Shown one piece after another: positions 43,113-54,827 of a DNA stretch of 64,000 nucleotides. Every line of letters starts with the position of its first letter. Position 1 is the first letter of the stretch. The stretch is from Arachnopeziza araneosa (Eukaryota > Ascomycota > Leotiomycetes > Helotiales > Arachnopezizaceae). The notes below the pieces were generated by a model. The model ran no database searches, was not told where the DNA came from, and was given only the letters and a program-made list of their open reading frames with translations. The position numbers were made by a program, and so were the translations under genes. The DNA lies in the NCBI GenBank assembly GCA_003988855.1, contig QYAI01000009.1:62001-126000 (forward strand), given 5' to 3'.

Positions 43113-45106
43113 CTACTCAACTCCCTGCAAGACACCATTTCCAGCCTTTGCACCTTCAACAAATACCACAGGAGGAGTGTAATGCTTCTTTCCATAGAAC
43201 AGATAAATAACCACCGAGAGCGCGATAACGCCAACCCACACAGCCGGAGCCCAATTAGCCGTCCCGGTGGTCACTGGAGTAGTAGCGGGAAAGCAACTAA
43301 AGACGATGACGAATCCGGAATACAAGAATGCGAATGCGTTGACCGGGACACCGAGTTTCCCTAATGACCAGCGTGCTTTGGGGAGCTCTTCACTGAGTAG
43401 ACGCTTGCGCAGGACGCAGCCGATGGAGATCATGTAAGTTGAGAGGAGGGCGAGGAGCGTGAGGGACACGATGATGTTGAATGCAAATGTAGACCCGAGG
43501 TTGATCAGGCAGAGGATACCTGCGAAGATGGAGGTGATATATACTGCATTATCTGGAACGTCACGCTTGTGGTTCATCTGAACGTGTTAGAACGTGGAAG
43601 GAGATGCGAGTGGAATGTCATATCATACCTTTGAGATCCATCCCGAGGCAGGAAGTCCTTTGTCACGACTGAACTACGCAAAACTTAGTACAAACATTCT
43701 TCACTTCAGAAGGGTTGGGGTTCGATAGGCTAAAAGATATGGCTACGAGGTAGCTTTTGATAACTAGAAGTGTAACGGAGAGATATAGAGATATACGTAC
43801 TGCCCAAACCTCACGAGAAGTAGTTGCGAGTGCCGTTACGTTTCCAAGAGCAATGAGGATGAAGAGAAGGACAAGTAAGAAGTAAGCAAGCCCATTTGAG
43901 CCAGTGTTCTGTAACAAAATCAAGTATGGGGTATCCGAATCAAGGACTGTGTCGAGATCTCCCAGACCTGCGTACAATTAACTACGCATACTTCAATAGA
44001 CATTACTCTCTCCGCATCAACCGGCATGGATGTGGCAGTTTGAGACACTTACAGAACAGCATTGTAAGTAGCATAACGATTCCCATAACGACGTTCATTA
44101 AGAAGCTCCACCACATAGCTCGAGGGACATTGAGGGATGCATTTTCGACTTCCTCCGAGATGTGAACGGCTGCATCAGAACCTGCCGGCCGTATTAGCTC
44201 CCTAATCAATTAAAGAAGGTAGAAACGTGCCAAGATTGCAGTATAGGACGGAAACTTGAGCGATAAGGCAGGAAGTGCCAGTATTGCTCCATCCACCGCT
44301 GTTGACAACTTCCGTGAATACTTCCTTTGCGGAGTTTTTCGGGGCCATAACTAGAATCGGTATAATGGTCACGAGAAGACCAATAGTATGGCCGAAGAGC
44401 GAGACAGTCTCAAGCATTGGGAGAGTTTTTGCCCACCAGGTATTGAATAAAATGGTGATCAAAAGGAAGCCTAACATGAGGAGGGTGTATTGCCAGCGTT
44501 CAAAAGCGTAATCAGGATTTGCAACTTCCACTAGAGCTTCAATAAGAGTTGCCATTACGAAGACACTGCTAGACACGCTTGCCAACCATCCAAGCGTTGA
44601 CATCCACCCTGAGCACATGCTTAGCTAGATTTCAACTGGCAGTAACTAACTCACCTGCAGCATAACTGAAGATCTTCTGATACGAAGCAGGAGCAAATTC
44701 AGAAACCCAATGATATTGGCCTCCAGAAGTTGGAGCCATGCTTTCCATCTCTGCTAGAGAAGCCACAATGGTACTGTAGCACGCTACTGTTCCGAGGAAA
44801 GTCCAGAATAGTCCACCGTACCCACCATTGATGAGCCCTTCACTGAGAGACACGAGAACGAATTCCCATGTGGCCATATAAATGGAGATGAAACCCAGAG
44901 TTGATACCAAATTGAAGTTTCTCTTATTTATTGTAAGACTCTATCCCTTGGGTTGGTGGCAATGGCCATACCTTGAATTCTTGCTTCTTCCCCAATCGCA
45001 TCATATCAGCCAAATCGGCTTGAGATTTTCCATAATTGATTCCCTCATCGACAATAAGTTCCACTCCCTTGTTTAGATTAGAAGAAAGGTAACCCTTTTC
45101 GTCCAT
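43113..45106 (-). CDS. Amino-acid/choline permease, APC superfamily
   Basis: Exons on the minus strand are 45106-44972, 44922-44655, 44608-44231, 44181-44053, 43967-43801, 43673-43629 and 43577-43113, giving 528 residues. The N-terminus (LADMMRLGKKQEFKRNF) and LSEGLINGGYGGLFWTF are typical of the fungal group around Uga4, Hnm1 and related carriers. So are MAPTSGGQYHWVSEFAP and GSDAAVHISEEVENASLNVP. About twelve membrane segments are visible. FSRDKGLPASGWISKM is the conserved loop and is encoded mostly by a 45-nt exon. The third intron (44230-44182) begins GC, not GT; this is the only choice that gives GSDAAVHISEE in frame. GABA, choline or an amino acid are candidate substrates. Confidence 0.9.
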
Positions 45107-45639
45107 ATTGTCTTGAGCACTTGCCGTTGTCCTTTAGCTCTCAGTAGTTGAAATGATCAAGGGTAAGAAAATATGAAGTAAAACTAAATTGAGAAAGCAA
45201 GAAGAGTGCTACGCAAGAAATTCAATGAGCATAGTAGGAAGTGGGAGCTTTATTTATCATATCAGATCACTTACGGTTGCCGCCGAGGATCCTTATCGGG
45301 ATACAGAGTTTAGTGGTTCTTAGGCATGGCAGGGCAGGGATAAAAAAAATACCCATCTGCAATCTGCAAGCCACATTGACCATTGACCATTGACCATGCC
45401 AGATACGGTAAGTACAACCCCACAGACAAGAGTGCCTTGACCTTCTCTCCGCTCTTCTCCTTGCTTATTCCCCTCCTCTTGTTGAACACTGCAGAACTGA
45501 CTAGTCGAATTAGATACTGTAACAGTATTCCTGAGTAACAAGGACATTAGAGATTTCATATCTCGTAGACAGCAACAACTCTTCAATAAGGCCAGAGCAA
45601 CGATCTTCTTGAAGCATCTCGTCTTTAACAAAAGACATA
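45107..45639. other. Intergenic region with ATTGACC triplication
   Basis: This contains the presumed permease promoter (left) and the 3' untranslated region of APC4 (right). Three perfect tandem copies of cattgac lie at about 45374-45397. Confidence 0.55.
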
Positions 45640-48283
45640 TCAAGACATTGGAATGTCTTCGTCAGCCGCATGCTTCGATGGTGGGTCAGCTTCTTTGAAG
45701 ATTTTGTAGTGCAAGCCATCTTTTCCCAAGAGAAGTATCCGTCGCATATTCTCTGTCATTCGTTCCCCAATTTGATTTCTGATAATCAGATGCTCTGTGC
45801 CAAAGGAGAGCCCTCCGGGTATCTTATATCTGGCAAAGAGTGGGACAATGTCTTCTGTCTCGAAGATAACAGGTGGTGAATGTAAACCAGATTGATCGTG
45901 CAAACCATACTTCATAATGTACTCATTGCTGTCCACTTGCTCTGAATTTGAAGTGCTATTGTAGAGGAGGCTTAAAAGGTTTGTTGAGCCTGAGATCATT
46001 AGATGGGAGATGGAGAAAGTAGCTGCAATATCTGATTTACCTTTTGATTCCCACAGAACGAGGAGAGTGCTTTGATCAGTGAATTTAATATCCTTTATGG
46101 TGCCATCACCAAGCTGAATTGTAGAGGATTCAACTGTTTTCAAAGAACTAATACCCTTTTCAACTACTAAGTTGACCCGTACGACTCGGACTGAGAATAG
46201 CTATAAGCTGAAGGAAGATTGAGGTGATTTGTAGCTTACCTGAATTTGGTTGTCCTTGGGGAATATATGCTACATACGATTTGCAGAGGCCATTTTCCTT
46301 CACACTGTTATTCGTCATACTCGATAAATAGACAGGCGTCTCTTACAAAATTGGGCATTACCATATCTAAGATGGTTCCATTATTTATTAAACCAATGTT
46401 GTAACGAGTTCCAAATAGCACATTTCTCTTCTCAGCTTCTGCAATTTGAGCAAAAATGCCATTGGCTTGATTAGCAAGAATTTCGCAGAGCCGCTGAACA
46501 TTTGGAATTGCTTTGTCGTAAGACAGTCCTAGCTCTTGCTTTTGTAGCTGTTTAGTTAAGATAGCAAATATCGGAAGGCTTTGCTGTGCATCTTTACTGC
46601 CCCTTTGATCATTGATTGATAACTCGTTAAGATATACACCTAGAGGACTATTGTTCATAGTGGATTGCAGATATAACAAGACTTTGCTATGGTCAATCGA
46701 AGCTTCCTTCTCAGCTGTATCATCGTTAGATGTAGACGAAGTATCGGATGCTAGTCGATCGATTTCATAGCGGAGCCACAAAGAAAATGAGGTGAACAGT
46801 TCAATCTCATCAACGACTTGAACCAAGATCTTGGACGAAAGGAGATGTAGGCAAGCGACTGTATCCACAAGGAGACTGATTTGCTGAGTTGTGAAGCCCA
46901 TTGATTCACTCGTGCCTTGGAATTTGGCAATTCCGGAAAATCTGCTTAGGATTATCGAGCAGCGATCTAGTGCTGGCAGCATGTTCTCGTGAACAAGACG
47001 TTTAAGATTTTCGAGACCAGTCGTAACAGTTTTATCCCATCTTTTATGTCCCTATGGATTTAGCATGAATCAAAATAAAAGAGCTATTCTTACTCTCTCA
47101 GATAACTCGTCGACTAGCCATTCTCGTACAGACGGAAAGGTGTGGCCAGTAGCAACAGAGTGATAAAGTGCCTGAACAATATCGCCATTGCCCGATTCTT
47201 CTAACGTCTCGTTGATATTGCGGCGCAATCTGCTGGGAAGGTCCTGCGTCGACTTCCATTCAGCTATCATCAAGCTCCGAGTTTGGTGAATATATCTCAG
47301 TAAGTTTTGAAGCGCAGTAGATCGAGAGGCTAGCAATGAAAGATAACCACTCGAAGCGGAAATAAACCGCAGGTCCATTGGGACGAAATATAAATTGTCA
47401 TCACTTGGCTGCCTCATAAGTAAAGAATGGGTGGAACATAGCTCGTGAGAAGTATGTTGTATCAGCTGAGCTGGGATATTGTCGATGATAACTGGAGAGG
47501 TGAAGGAGCCTATTACAAAAGAATCATAAATGCTCATGTGAATATTTCCTTCTCGAGTGCCAACAACCATTACATCAACGACGTTATTATCGCTGGGATC
47601 GAAAGGACGAAAGAGCGCGTCTAAGGATGGCCTAGACGAAAAGACATCCTCACTGTACATTTTCAGTCCGAAACCTTTTAAAAAGAGCTTTCAACCTACG
47701 AGGTACCACCAGCTGCCAGAACACTCAGTTTAGGGAGGCTGATCTCGATATCGATAAGGGATAAATCGCGTGGTAAGTCTAGAGAGTCTTTGGAATCTTC
47801 TGGTTCGGGTCGAAGAAATGACTCCCATGAACTGCTGCCTTTTGATAGCTTCACTGTACTGGATGACTTGGATGTTAGATTTGAGCACCAGCCCATGCAC
47901 GTGATACTAGAAGCGTCGGTGCCAGTGGAAAACTGATGAACAATCTTGGTACTCTCAATACCAATGATACGAACTGATCCATCGCTCCAGGCAATGGCAA
48001 GGAGCTGACCTGAAATAAACAATCAGTCAGACTATAGGTTTTTAGAATAGAGGGCAAGTAGCAGACCGTTTGGCTTCCACCGAAGACTCTCTACACGTAA
48101 TTTGTCTGATTTCTGAGCTGCCCCATAGACACGTTGACCATTGATGCGGTAAACAAAAATCTGTTGATCTTTTGTAGCAAGAGCTATCAAGTCCATCGAC
48201 GGGCAGTAGGTGACCAGGCCAGCCTCGGCAGCATTGTGGATGGTTTTCTCACTCAAGACTTGAAGGTCTGCAGAATGTGGCAT
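45640..48283 (-). CDS. apc4: Anaphase-promoting complex subunit 4
   Basis: Exons on the minus strand are 48283-48067, 48009-47700, 47652-47094, 47051-46347, 46297-46240 and 46190-45640, giving 799 residues. The N-terminal WD40 part is typical: AGLVTYCPSMDLIALATKDQ, then FVYRINGQRVYG and LRWKPNGQLLAIAWSDG. The second block starts after splicing (GGTSEDVFSSRPSLDALF) and reads VDVMVVGTREGNIHMSIYDS. A long helical domain follows, with RWDKTVTTGLENLKRLVHEN and SLWLRYEIDRLAS. It ends with the second propeller half (YVAYIPQGQPNSVRVVRV). APC4 is a platform subunit of the ubiquitin ligase that drives exit from mitosis. The start at MPHSADLQVLSEK was chosen because the upstream in-frame sequence lacks conservation. 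Six exons agree in phase. Confidence 0.92.
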
Positions 48284-48674
48284 TTTTGGATGGATTAGGC
48301 AATCTATTGCTGCGTTATACACGAGGTGGTAAGCGTAATACCATTCTTTGAAAATAGGAAGAGTCTGTAATTTCGAGATAGACGCATCCAAGGCAAGAGC
48401 GCGTTCCAAGTCACGTCGTTTCATATACCAAATCGCTAAGCGACAACTCTCCCGCAACTCACTTGTTTGCAGGTATGCTCGGTTAGAAACGATTTACAGC
48501 ACTACGTAACATTTATCTCGATAAATTTAGAGTATCATGACTTGGAGGATATCCTGGGTATGCAGAGTTTGCTCAAGATGTAATTGTTTTGATTCTGTAT
48601 TCCTCTTGCTATTAAGCTAAAGGCAGGCCCTTCTCACGCCATGCTCCAAATTCTACGAACTTTTCCCTTCTCAT
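48284..48674. other. Short intergenic region between APC4 and RET2
   Basis: A 391-bp stretch upstream of APC4 and downstream of the RET2 stop, same strand. Nothing else is visible. Confidence 0.5.
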
Positions 48675-50409
48675 TTACTCAATCAAGTAAGAATCAGCAA
48701 CCGATTTGATCTCCTTGGAAAAGGTTACGGCCTCGTTCATCTCCAGAAGGGTAACATCAGTGACCTAAAGTCGGTTAGCAGATTCATTAATAAAGGAGAG
48801 TCAACTCACGTCAACATCAATGAAAGGCTTTGTTTTGCCAAATCTAACTTGCATGGGAAAGAATTCATTCTCATCTCCGGCTTGTGCCTCAAATTCAAAA
48901 GACCCAGATGCGTTACCATCATCCACCAAGCCAATGGTCCATTCCAATGAATCGCCTGATACTTCGTATGTTGCATCAAAGCTTGATACTGCAGGTTCAC
49001 TTGTGGCATAAGGAATGATAACGGTGACATCTTTTAGAGCATCACCTCCAGTGAGCTCATATTCGACCGTAATATTGTAGGTATCGTCAGATCCCCTGTT
49101 AACCCAAACAGTAAATGTGATGGGTAAGGCGCTTGTATCTTCTGCTTTAGGAGTTGCTCTCCATCGCAAGACCCCGACCGAGTTGTTTACTGGGAATCCC
49201 TTCGTAGCGTTGCTCATTTGCACAGCTTTGGAGCTATTGAATAAACCTTTGTCCACATTAGGATGTGTGCGAAATTGAACACCGTGGCTTGCATTGGCTA
49301 CTAGATCTAGTTTAACCTTTGTTAAAGTTGGATCCGATATTCTAAGTTGCAGATCCCCTTTGACCTCCAAGGAATTTAACGAGCCTTCTCTTGTTAATTT
49401 AGCATTGATGGTTTCCGCGATAGTGACATGAATCGCATCACGATCTAGAGAGGAGGAGATTCGTGGCGGCTGGGCATGCGCTTGCTCGACCACAGGATGG
49501 TTTGGGACCAATGGAGATGAGGCAGGTTCTTCTGCTTCAGGGCCGAGATCTCCTCTAACACGCTCGAACATATCTGTTGTTTTTGATTTCTTGCCTAGCT
49601 GCATTCCTTTTCCTTTCGGTGCATTTGCCCTATTTAAGAGTTAGGGATGAGAAATAGATGGGCTGAATAACTCACTTATATGACTTGTTCTTTTCTGCCT
49701 CGTAGGAGTCATAAGTTTCTGTAACAGTAGATCTAGCAGGAGGAGTGTATGTAGGATATACGGGTGTTCGAGGAACTGCATTTCTGCCGCTTCTCGAGGC
49801 TTCCTTCCGCTGCATCTCCAATTGCTTAGCCTTTCGTTTCCGCTCTTCTGTAGCCTCCAATTCTTTGTTCTATTCCAGTGTAAGTCTATGTTAGAACGAT
49901 TGCGAATTTTCGTACCCTAGAGATAATCTCCTGTATCCTCTCCTCATGGCTTTCCATTTCCAAAAATGTCTTGATTTGGCTAATAGTTAGGTTCTCTCGA
50001 TACCCAAGCGTAACGAGTTCGTCAAAGGCACTAAGCAGTTCGTAGGCATTTTTAAGAATCTCGTGCTCATCTAGGGTTTTACAAGTGCTTGTAACGACTT
50101 GTGCGAACAGATGTAGGGAATCAATATCCTGAAGGATGTTCGATTGGCGGTTGGTGATCAGAACCATGTAGAGTTCGTCGAGTGGCTGGTAGACAAAGCG
50201 CACATTGTCTTGCTCAACAGTTGTATGCTGAGTTCCAGTATCTGCAAGCTTGGGAAATGATGCTAGAAGGGCTTCAATTCGAGACCTTTGCATCTCCCGA
50301 AACTGCCTTGAAAGCACCGCCTTTCCACCTCGCGTGCAGATTGAAGCTGCAAGGACGACCTATCGCCTAGGTTAGAAAGTAGTTACTTAATAGCAGATAC
50401 GCATACCAT
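48675..50409 (-). CDS. ret2: Coatomer subunit delta (Ret2)
   Basis: Exons on the minus strand are 50409-50407 (ATG only), 50359-49916, 49869-49676, 49629-48810 and 48764-48675, giving 516 residues. Splicing the first 47-nt intron gives MVVLAASICTRGGKAVLSRQ, the invariant start of delta-COP. The N-terminal longin domain runs to about residue 140. APKGKGMQLGKKSKT begins the linker. The C-terminal mu-homology domain spans about residues 260-516 (LRISDPTLTKVKLDLVANAS, GVLRWRATPKAED). The protein ends with SVADSYLIE, the usual terminus. Delta-COP is part of the COPI coat that returns proteins from Golgi to endoplasmic reticulum and recognises Trp-based signals. Confidence 0.95.
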
Positions 50410-50912
50410 ATTTGCGGGGGAGTTGCTAGTCTCTTTGAAATTTAGTTGCGAAGATGCTTTAAACCCCCTCCAAAAGTCCACCGATGCGTGGAGTTATATC
50501 ACGTGATACGGCTTACTAAGTGGGTTAGCGCAAACGTGGTTGCCTTTCACGTCGAGGAGCTTTTGGCACTTCTTCCATGCCTATTTCTTCAAAGATTCAC
50601 ATTCTTTCACAACTCATGTCACTTCTTGAAACCTTCAAAGGTGTGATTTCATCGCGCTTTACGCAACATCAGATGTCAACTTCCAAAATCCTTTTCCGCA
50701 CCTATGCCGTTGAGTACAAAATCAACATTGCCCTCTCATGTCATTTGACTCCGGCTTCATCTGCCAAGTAAAGGATACCATTCACCACAGTATCCCGTTA
50801 TATCACTTCGCGAACTCGCGTGTGTTAATCCTTTTATCGCGTCACTACAGCGCTACACCCTCTAAAAGCACTAACATCCTTCGATACCTATTTGATCACA
50901 GCTTCTGATATC
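50410..50912. promoter_or_regulatory. Divergent promoter region, RET2 / acidic protein gene
   Basis: About 500 bp separate the two start codons on opposite strands. Short open frames in it are not protein-like. No specific element recognised. Confidence 0.5.
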
Positions 50913-53518
50913 ATGGCAGACGATATTATGGAAATCTCTTCAGAGAACGGCCATCAACTAGATGAAGATGTTGACTTTGACTTCGAACTCACTATTCCAG
51001 TTGGAGATGAAGACGCGATTCTTGAAGACGCAGACAGCACTGAGCTTGGAAATCACTTCCACCCTCAACCTTCTCCGGGTCGGGGCCATGATGATCTAAT
51101 GATTGATGATGAAGACCATGCTACATTTACAATGGTGGACGCTGACTTGTTACACGATGGGACCGAGCATACTTTTGAACACGAAACAATGTCATTTGCC
51201 TCTGCAGATGCATCTCATTTCGACGATATTAACGTAGGAGCGAACTACTTCGAAGGTGTTGATGAAGATCCAATAGACAGTGTTGACCACGGGCAGCAAA
51301 GTAGTATTATTGACTACGGTGTACCTGGTGCAGCCTATGAACCAGTCCATGTTGAGAATAACGTCCAAGAAAGTGGATTAAATCTAGAAAGTTTTGAAGA
51401 CGCAGAGGAAGACAAAACAAAAGTGCACTCGGACGAGATATCTGGACAACCTGCGTCGCTAGTAGAGCTGTCTAGTCTCACAGAAATTCAGGAGCCGCAA
51501 TCCTTACCTACAGCTGCCCCAGAGGCTAGTACCACGGATATTCCTACATCAAATGATCAATCAGACCAGGACCAGCATAGCATTGCATCCACAGAGGCCC
51601 ACTCGGAGGCGCGGGTTACTGCTGTTGACAACGAAGTTTTCGGTATTTCGATGAATGAAGTCATTGTCTTATACCAGTCAAATGAATATGCTCTGTTCTC
51701 AACTTCGGAGTTAGACGATCCAGACTCATTTTTCCTATCTGACCGTATTATAACTCAGAAACCTCTTAGCGAACTGCTCCAGGCTATTAGGGGCATCATC
51801 CATGAGGATCTCAATGATGAAGATGAACTCTGCATCGCGTTTAGAGATCTTGATCTTGATACAGAAGAAGTACGTGAATACCAGTCTTTCATATCCAGAT
51901 CACATCTAATCAATAACTCTCAGGTTTCTTCTGGGCTTCAAGAAGTCACATTGGATCAGATACTAGCCATTTATGAAAAGCTTTTGACCAATGATGGCCT
52001 TGAAGTAGCCCCACTGCGTATTGAGCTTAGTGTCCGAAAGAGTTTCCTGAAGAGACTCGAAATTCTGACTGTAGGTGCAAACGAAGGCAAAGGAATCTCC
52101 GAATTTGTTTCTTGGAGCGAAAATTCTGGAAGTATTGAAGAATCCGAAGAGCAGCCTACCAACAGCAAAGAAGTTGAGGCATCAGAAAATGGCCAGCATT
52201 TAGATAGCCTTTTCGATGACGAAAGTCATGAAGCCGATGCTGAAGATGATCCTGTTGCTGAATCTAATATCCAACCAGCAGCCGCGCAAAAGCAAGGACA
52301 AGAAGAACATAACGATGTTGAAGAAGCTCCAGGCGACAATGATATATTTTATGATACTAAGCCTTCTACTGCGGCCTCAGCGGTAGAATCTGAAGTACAA
52401 GAGACGGTACACACTGAGTCCAAGGTTTCCCCGAAACCCGAAAATTTACCTAGCCCCGAACTCGATGAGGATGGCGACATAATCGATTACTCAGAGGATG
52501 AGTTTGATAGTGCGGACCTAAAGGGTCGTGGTTTGGGAGGATCAGCTGTTCCCAGCGCTGACACATCTAGGACAGACAATGGTATAACCGCCAATTTCAT
52601 TTCACCATGTTTAAAACCTAATACATGTTTCTGTTCTAAATGCGTCGATATTTTAGTTGCAGAATATGCAGCCTTCAATACGAGAGAGGACATGCGCCGT
52701 CGTTCTAGCTCTCATTTGGTTGATGAGCAAACTACCGAGCTCGCAACTGCCGATACCGATGAGCAAAATGTAGAGCATGAAGAGAACGGTGGCTATGATG
52801 AGTATAACGATGAGTATGACGAACAAGCTGATTTCAATGGAGATCATCAAGAAGACCTCACCACAATAGGCGAAAATAATCAGGGAAGTCAAAGCCATCT
52901 AGAGTCACTGAACCGTACCGCAAGTCTTGGCTTTGCAGATAATTCTCCGGTCGAAGCCCATCAACAGTCGGAACAGCAAGAAGCATTTGAAGAATCAACT
53001 GGTCTCGCTGAATATTTCGAAGATGAAACTGGAGAAACTGGATATGACCAAATTCTGAATGCCACCGAGGAGGGATCGGGAGGCACAGATACTGGTCTCG
53101 ATGAGAGTTGGAATGAGATGTCCGTCATCAAAGCTGCTGGTCTGGCCGAACCAGCAGAATCTAGTGGCACTATCAGTGCTGACGAAATCAATTTCTTTGA
53201 GGGTCAGGAAGAAGTCTTTCATGATCCGACAACAAACGATGAGGGCCAACCCTCGTGGGACATTGCCGATTCCACAAATGTCACTAGCCAAGCAGACGAG
53301 ATCGATTATGAAGACGAGGATGAAGAGCCTGCACAAAAACCTTCAGACGTCAATGTCATCCCGCTACGAAGACAGGAAAGCTCTCCTGTCAATGGAAAGA
53401 GATCTAGAGCCGAAACTGATCTTGATGATACATCAGAGAAGGGTGAGCCTAATTCCCGATACTTACGAAGACGCATTCACTAACCGTGAATCAAGATGCC
53501 AAGCGCCCTCGCTCGTGA
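50913..53518 (+). CDS. Large acidic protein of unknown function
   Basis: Exons 50913-53442 and 53496-53518 give 850 residues. The start is MADDIMEISSENG; an in-frame TTG 21 bp upstream is not used. The chain is rich in Asp, Glu and Ser from end to end and probably mostly disordered. A more ordered central block (about residues 240-400: FGISMNEVIVLYQSNEYALF, LSELLQAIRGIIHEDLND, RIELSVRKSFLKRLEIL) could be a domain. Residues 566-577 (CLKPNTCFCSKC) contain four cysteines within twelve residues. Near the end lie DEDGDIIDYSEDEFDS (about residue 520) and basic clusters around NGKRSRAE. The tiny second exon adds DAKRPRS, so the C-terminus probably forms a nuclear-localisation signal. I do not recognise the family. 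Confidence 0.85.
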
Positions 53519-54827
53519 CAGTCTGGTGTCACTCAATTCCTTTCCTCCACTACTTGTCTCGTCTTCATCCTCAATCTCGCAACTGCTCCGTGGCATGCAA
53601 ACAATGGTATTTCGAACTTGGCGACGACTAAACCCCGCGATTCTTGTCGACTCCCAAACACACTTCGAACCACGGCTATACTAACAATGCAATAGGAAGT
53701 TCCAGAACGGTAAGTCTGAAAGGTATATTGCGTACAATTTTCACATCACCCCCTCTTCAAAATGATACCCCAATTTTCGACTTGTCCAATACTTTGCAAC
53801 TTCTAGTATTTGCCGCAGGAGCATAATACAGCGTTTGATTCTCTTGTTGTTGGGCACTGGCCTCAGGATGGAGGAACCGGTTGCGGCTGAATACACTTTC
53901 ACACTCTTGTTGACCATCTAGTATACCTGGCTGCCCGATGATGGTCATCCATCTAAGTTTCGAGATCTATGGGAAGGGGAGGAGGATGGAGTCCGCATGG
54001 CATTGGTTTTCTTTCACCATGTACAATTGTAGGAGTAAAAAATGGAGGGACGATGATATTAGCTTTCACAACTAGACATAATTCACAAGAGCCACTGCGC
54101 GCCCCACCTGTACTTTGCGGGACCGTGCCTAAGCATCTCAAGTGAATCTGAGCGTTTCAAAAATGTTGTAGAGAGTATTACTGGCCGAGGTCTGTTGGAG
54201 GCAGGATGCGATACGATACGATACGATACGATAGATAGTTCTTTCATTGCCCCACGCAGAATGCGTCGTCAGATAGGGGTTAAGATGTGCTAATAAAGCC
54301 CCGACCGTACCTAGGCGCTAAAATTAGGTTCTCTGCGGGAGGCCAGACCTCAGGTCAAGACGTGAACCTTTCCAGGGAAAGAAACGAATAAGTTTCACAA
54401 GACACAGAGCCGAATTGTCTCAAATTCTTCCGCAGAAGTTTGGTGGCCTCAACCTCGACCCAGTTCACCCCTTCGACGACATCGTCACGACACTTTTCGA
54501 ATGCGAAATCAGCGAAACAATCTCCCAACTCATCCCTCACCTCGGCTTTGGCAGTAGATCATAGCCCCTGTTTGACTGAAACGACCCTTCACCCTTCTCG
54601 ATAGTCAACGAAACTGGCAGAGACGAGACATCTTTCAACGGGTGGCAACCCCACGGATACCCTCATTTGTACTCCTGCCTGTGGTCCGCCTGGTGTTGAT
54701 CGAGAGCTGGAGCTCCTCAATATCCCATTTTGATTTCGACAGGAAAGGATATCCAACATTTGTGCAAAGATGCTGGACAAGTACGTTCCCAAGAAGCTTT
54801 CTTCCGCGGGCGCATTCTGTTAAAGGC
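53519..54827. other. Intergenic region upstream of the NIPA gene
   Basis: 1.3 kb with short open frames only. The longest of interest is a 61-codon minus-strand frame at 54355-54540 with an ATG and an acidic product (CRDDVVEGVNWVEVEATKLL). It has no recognisable family and may be chance. A GATAC pentamer array lies at 54209-54233. Confidence 0.5.
54209..54233. repeat. GATAC pentanucleotide array
   Basis: Four to five perfect tandem copies of gatac, followed by gatagatag. Noncoding. Confidence 0.85.

Noticed and set aside
54355..54540. 61-codon acidic frame on the minus strand
   Set aside because: It has an ATG and a plausible composition but no family or context support. Mentioned only in the intergenic entry.
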